NCBI GenBank assembly: GCA_000715635.1
Contig: KL569113.1
Span: 13,506 to 19,071 of the forward strand
Direction of reading: 5' to 3'
DNA length: 5,566 nucleotides
Origin: Streptomyces violaceus
GTDB lineage: Bacteria; Actinomycetota; Actinomycetes; Streptomycetales; Streptomycetaceae
The number at the start of each line of letters is the position of its first letter. Within the stretch, counting starts at the first letter, position 1. The notes under the pieces are model-generated. The model saw nothing but the letters and a program-made list of their open reading frames with translations. It did no database searches and was not told the DNA's origin. The translations under genes were made by a program, and so were the position numbers. Positions 5,220-5,566 of this stretch are shown here, in pieces.

Positions 5220-5548
5220 AGTGTGCCGGAGGTCGTAGAACCGGAAGTCCTCGGGCGGGCCGACGATCTCGCGCGCCTTCCGCCACTCCCGCCCGGAGGT
5301 GCTGCGCGGGAAGGGAGCACCCTTCTCGCCGACGAAGACCAGCCCATCCGGGCGGGCTCGGCGTAGGACTCCAGGTGCCAGCGGAGCTCCCGGTGGAGGA
5401 ACGCAGGGAGAATCACAGTCCGGGTGCCTGCCTCGGACTTGGTCGCCCTGGAGGCGGCGCCCGCTCATCCGCTCCGGCTCGGCGAGGCGGAGGCGCACGT
5501 TGTCGAGGTCGATGTCCCGGCGCCGGAGACCGGCCAGCTCCTCCGGCC
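5220..5548 (-). pseudogene. Tyrosine integrase remnant (frameshifted, both ends missing)
   Basis: Pieces of a tyrosine site-specific recombinase catalytic domain lie in order on the minus strand but in two frames. From the contig end: PEELAGLRRRDIDLDNVRLR (box I region, its catalytic Arg just lost at the edge); then, after a frame change near 5443-5465, TKSEAGTRTVILPAFLHREL and RWHLESYAEP; then, after a change back near 5341-5362, DGLVFVGEKGAPFPRS, GREWRKAREIVG and PEDFRFYDLRHT (box II, in the YxLR form used by many streptomycete integrases). After DLRHT the expected glycine-rich helix, the H/W residue and the nucleophilic tyrosine are absent in every minus-strand frame down to the tRNA-Gly half, so about 60-80 C-terminal residues appear deleted. 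It cannot be an active recombinase as written. It would have integrated an AICE- or prophage-like element at tRNA-Gly(CCC). A long open frame 4779-5498 crosses it by chance. Confidence 0.8.
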
Positions 5549-5566
5549 CTGTCTCTTATACACATC
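5549..5566 (+). other. Tn5/Nextera mosaic-end adapter (sequencing artefact)
   Basis: CTGTCTCTTATACACATC is the first 18 bases of the 19-bp Tn5 mosaic end used in transposase-based sequencing libraries. It sits exactly at the terminus, is much more AT-rich than its surroundings and interrupts the integrase frame. It should be trimmed and not read as biology. Confidence 0.95.

Noticed and set aside
4779..5498. Single intact 239-aa minus-strand protein
   Set aside because: It joins integrase pieces from only one frame, then runs through the antisense of the tRNA-Gly half and repeats, so it is a chance read-through across a pseudogene.

Overview
The window looks like DNA from Streptomyces or a close actinobacterial relative. 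The left part is very GC-rich (42 of 60 bases at 781-840) with strong G/C third-position bias and GTG start use. Both ends look artificial. The first gene enters without its N-terminus. The last 18 bases (5549-5566) match the Tn5/Nextera mosaic-end adapter, so genomic sequence stops at about 5548 and this is the end of an assembled contig.

Region 1 (1-2380) is ordinary core-type DNA. It holds the 3' part of a glycoside hydrolase family 4 (GH4) 6-phospho-glycosidase gene, translationally coupled by a 10-base overlap to a BadF/NagK-type sugar kinase gene. Together they look like the tail of a sugar-uptake and catabolism operon. Next comes a separately promoted 73-aa protein with an SH3/Tudor-like (UvrD C-terminal or CarD-like) fold signature. 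Its promoter geometry suggests a leaderless mRNA.

Region 2 (2381-4990) is accessory DNA of mixed composition with low coding density. It contains a minus-strand three-helix membrane protein with a predicted exported C-terminal domain, a possible protein-tail fragment, a 50-aa small ORF with a good ribosome binding site, and a minus-strand 165-aa protein of markedly lower GC. The small ORF and the 165-aa gene converge and share the CTAG palindrome at their stop codons. Most of this segment lies between two exact 17-bp copies (2707-2723 and 5060-5076), which may mark the edges of an insertion.

Region 3 (4890-5548) is a decayed integration module. It has three CGGGGAA repeats at 10-bp spacing plus an inverted copy, the 3' half of a tRNA-Gly(CCC) with a small duplication in its acceptor end, a terminator-like hairpin, and a minus-strand tyrosine integrase remnant with at least two frameshifts and no recognisable catalytic C-terminus. 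The order (integrase converging on a tRNA 3' half with no 5' half) resembles the attP side of an actinobacterial integrative element or prophage. The simplest reading is a core chromosome segment bordering a remnant mobile-element insertion that carries a few orphan genes. I do not see a complete novel system here; the two orphan minus-strand genes are the best candidates for uncharacterised accessory functions.
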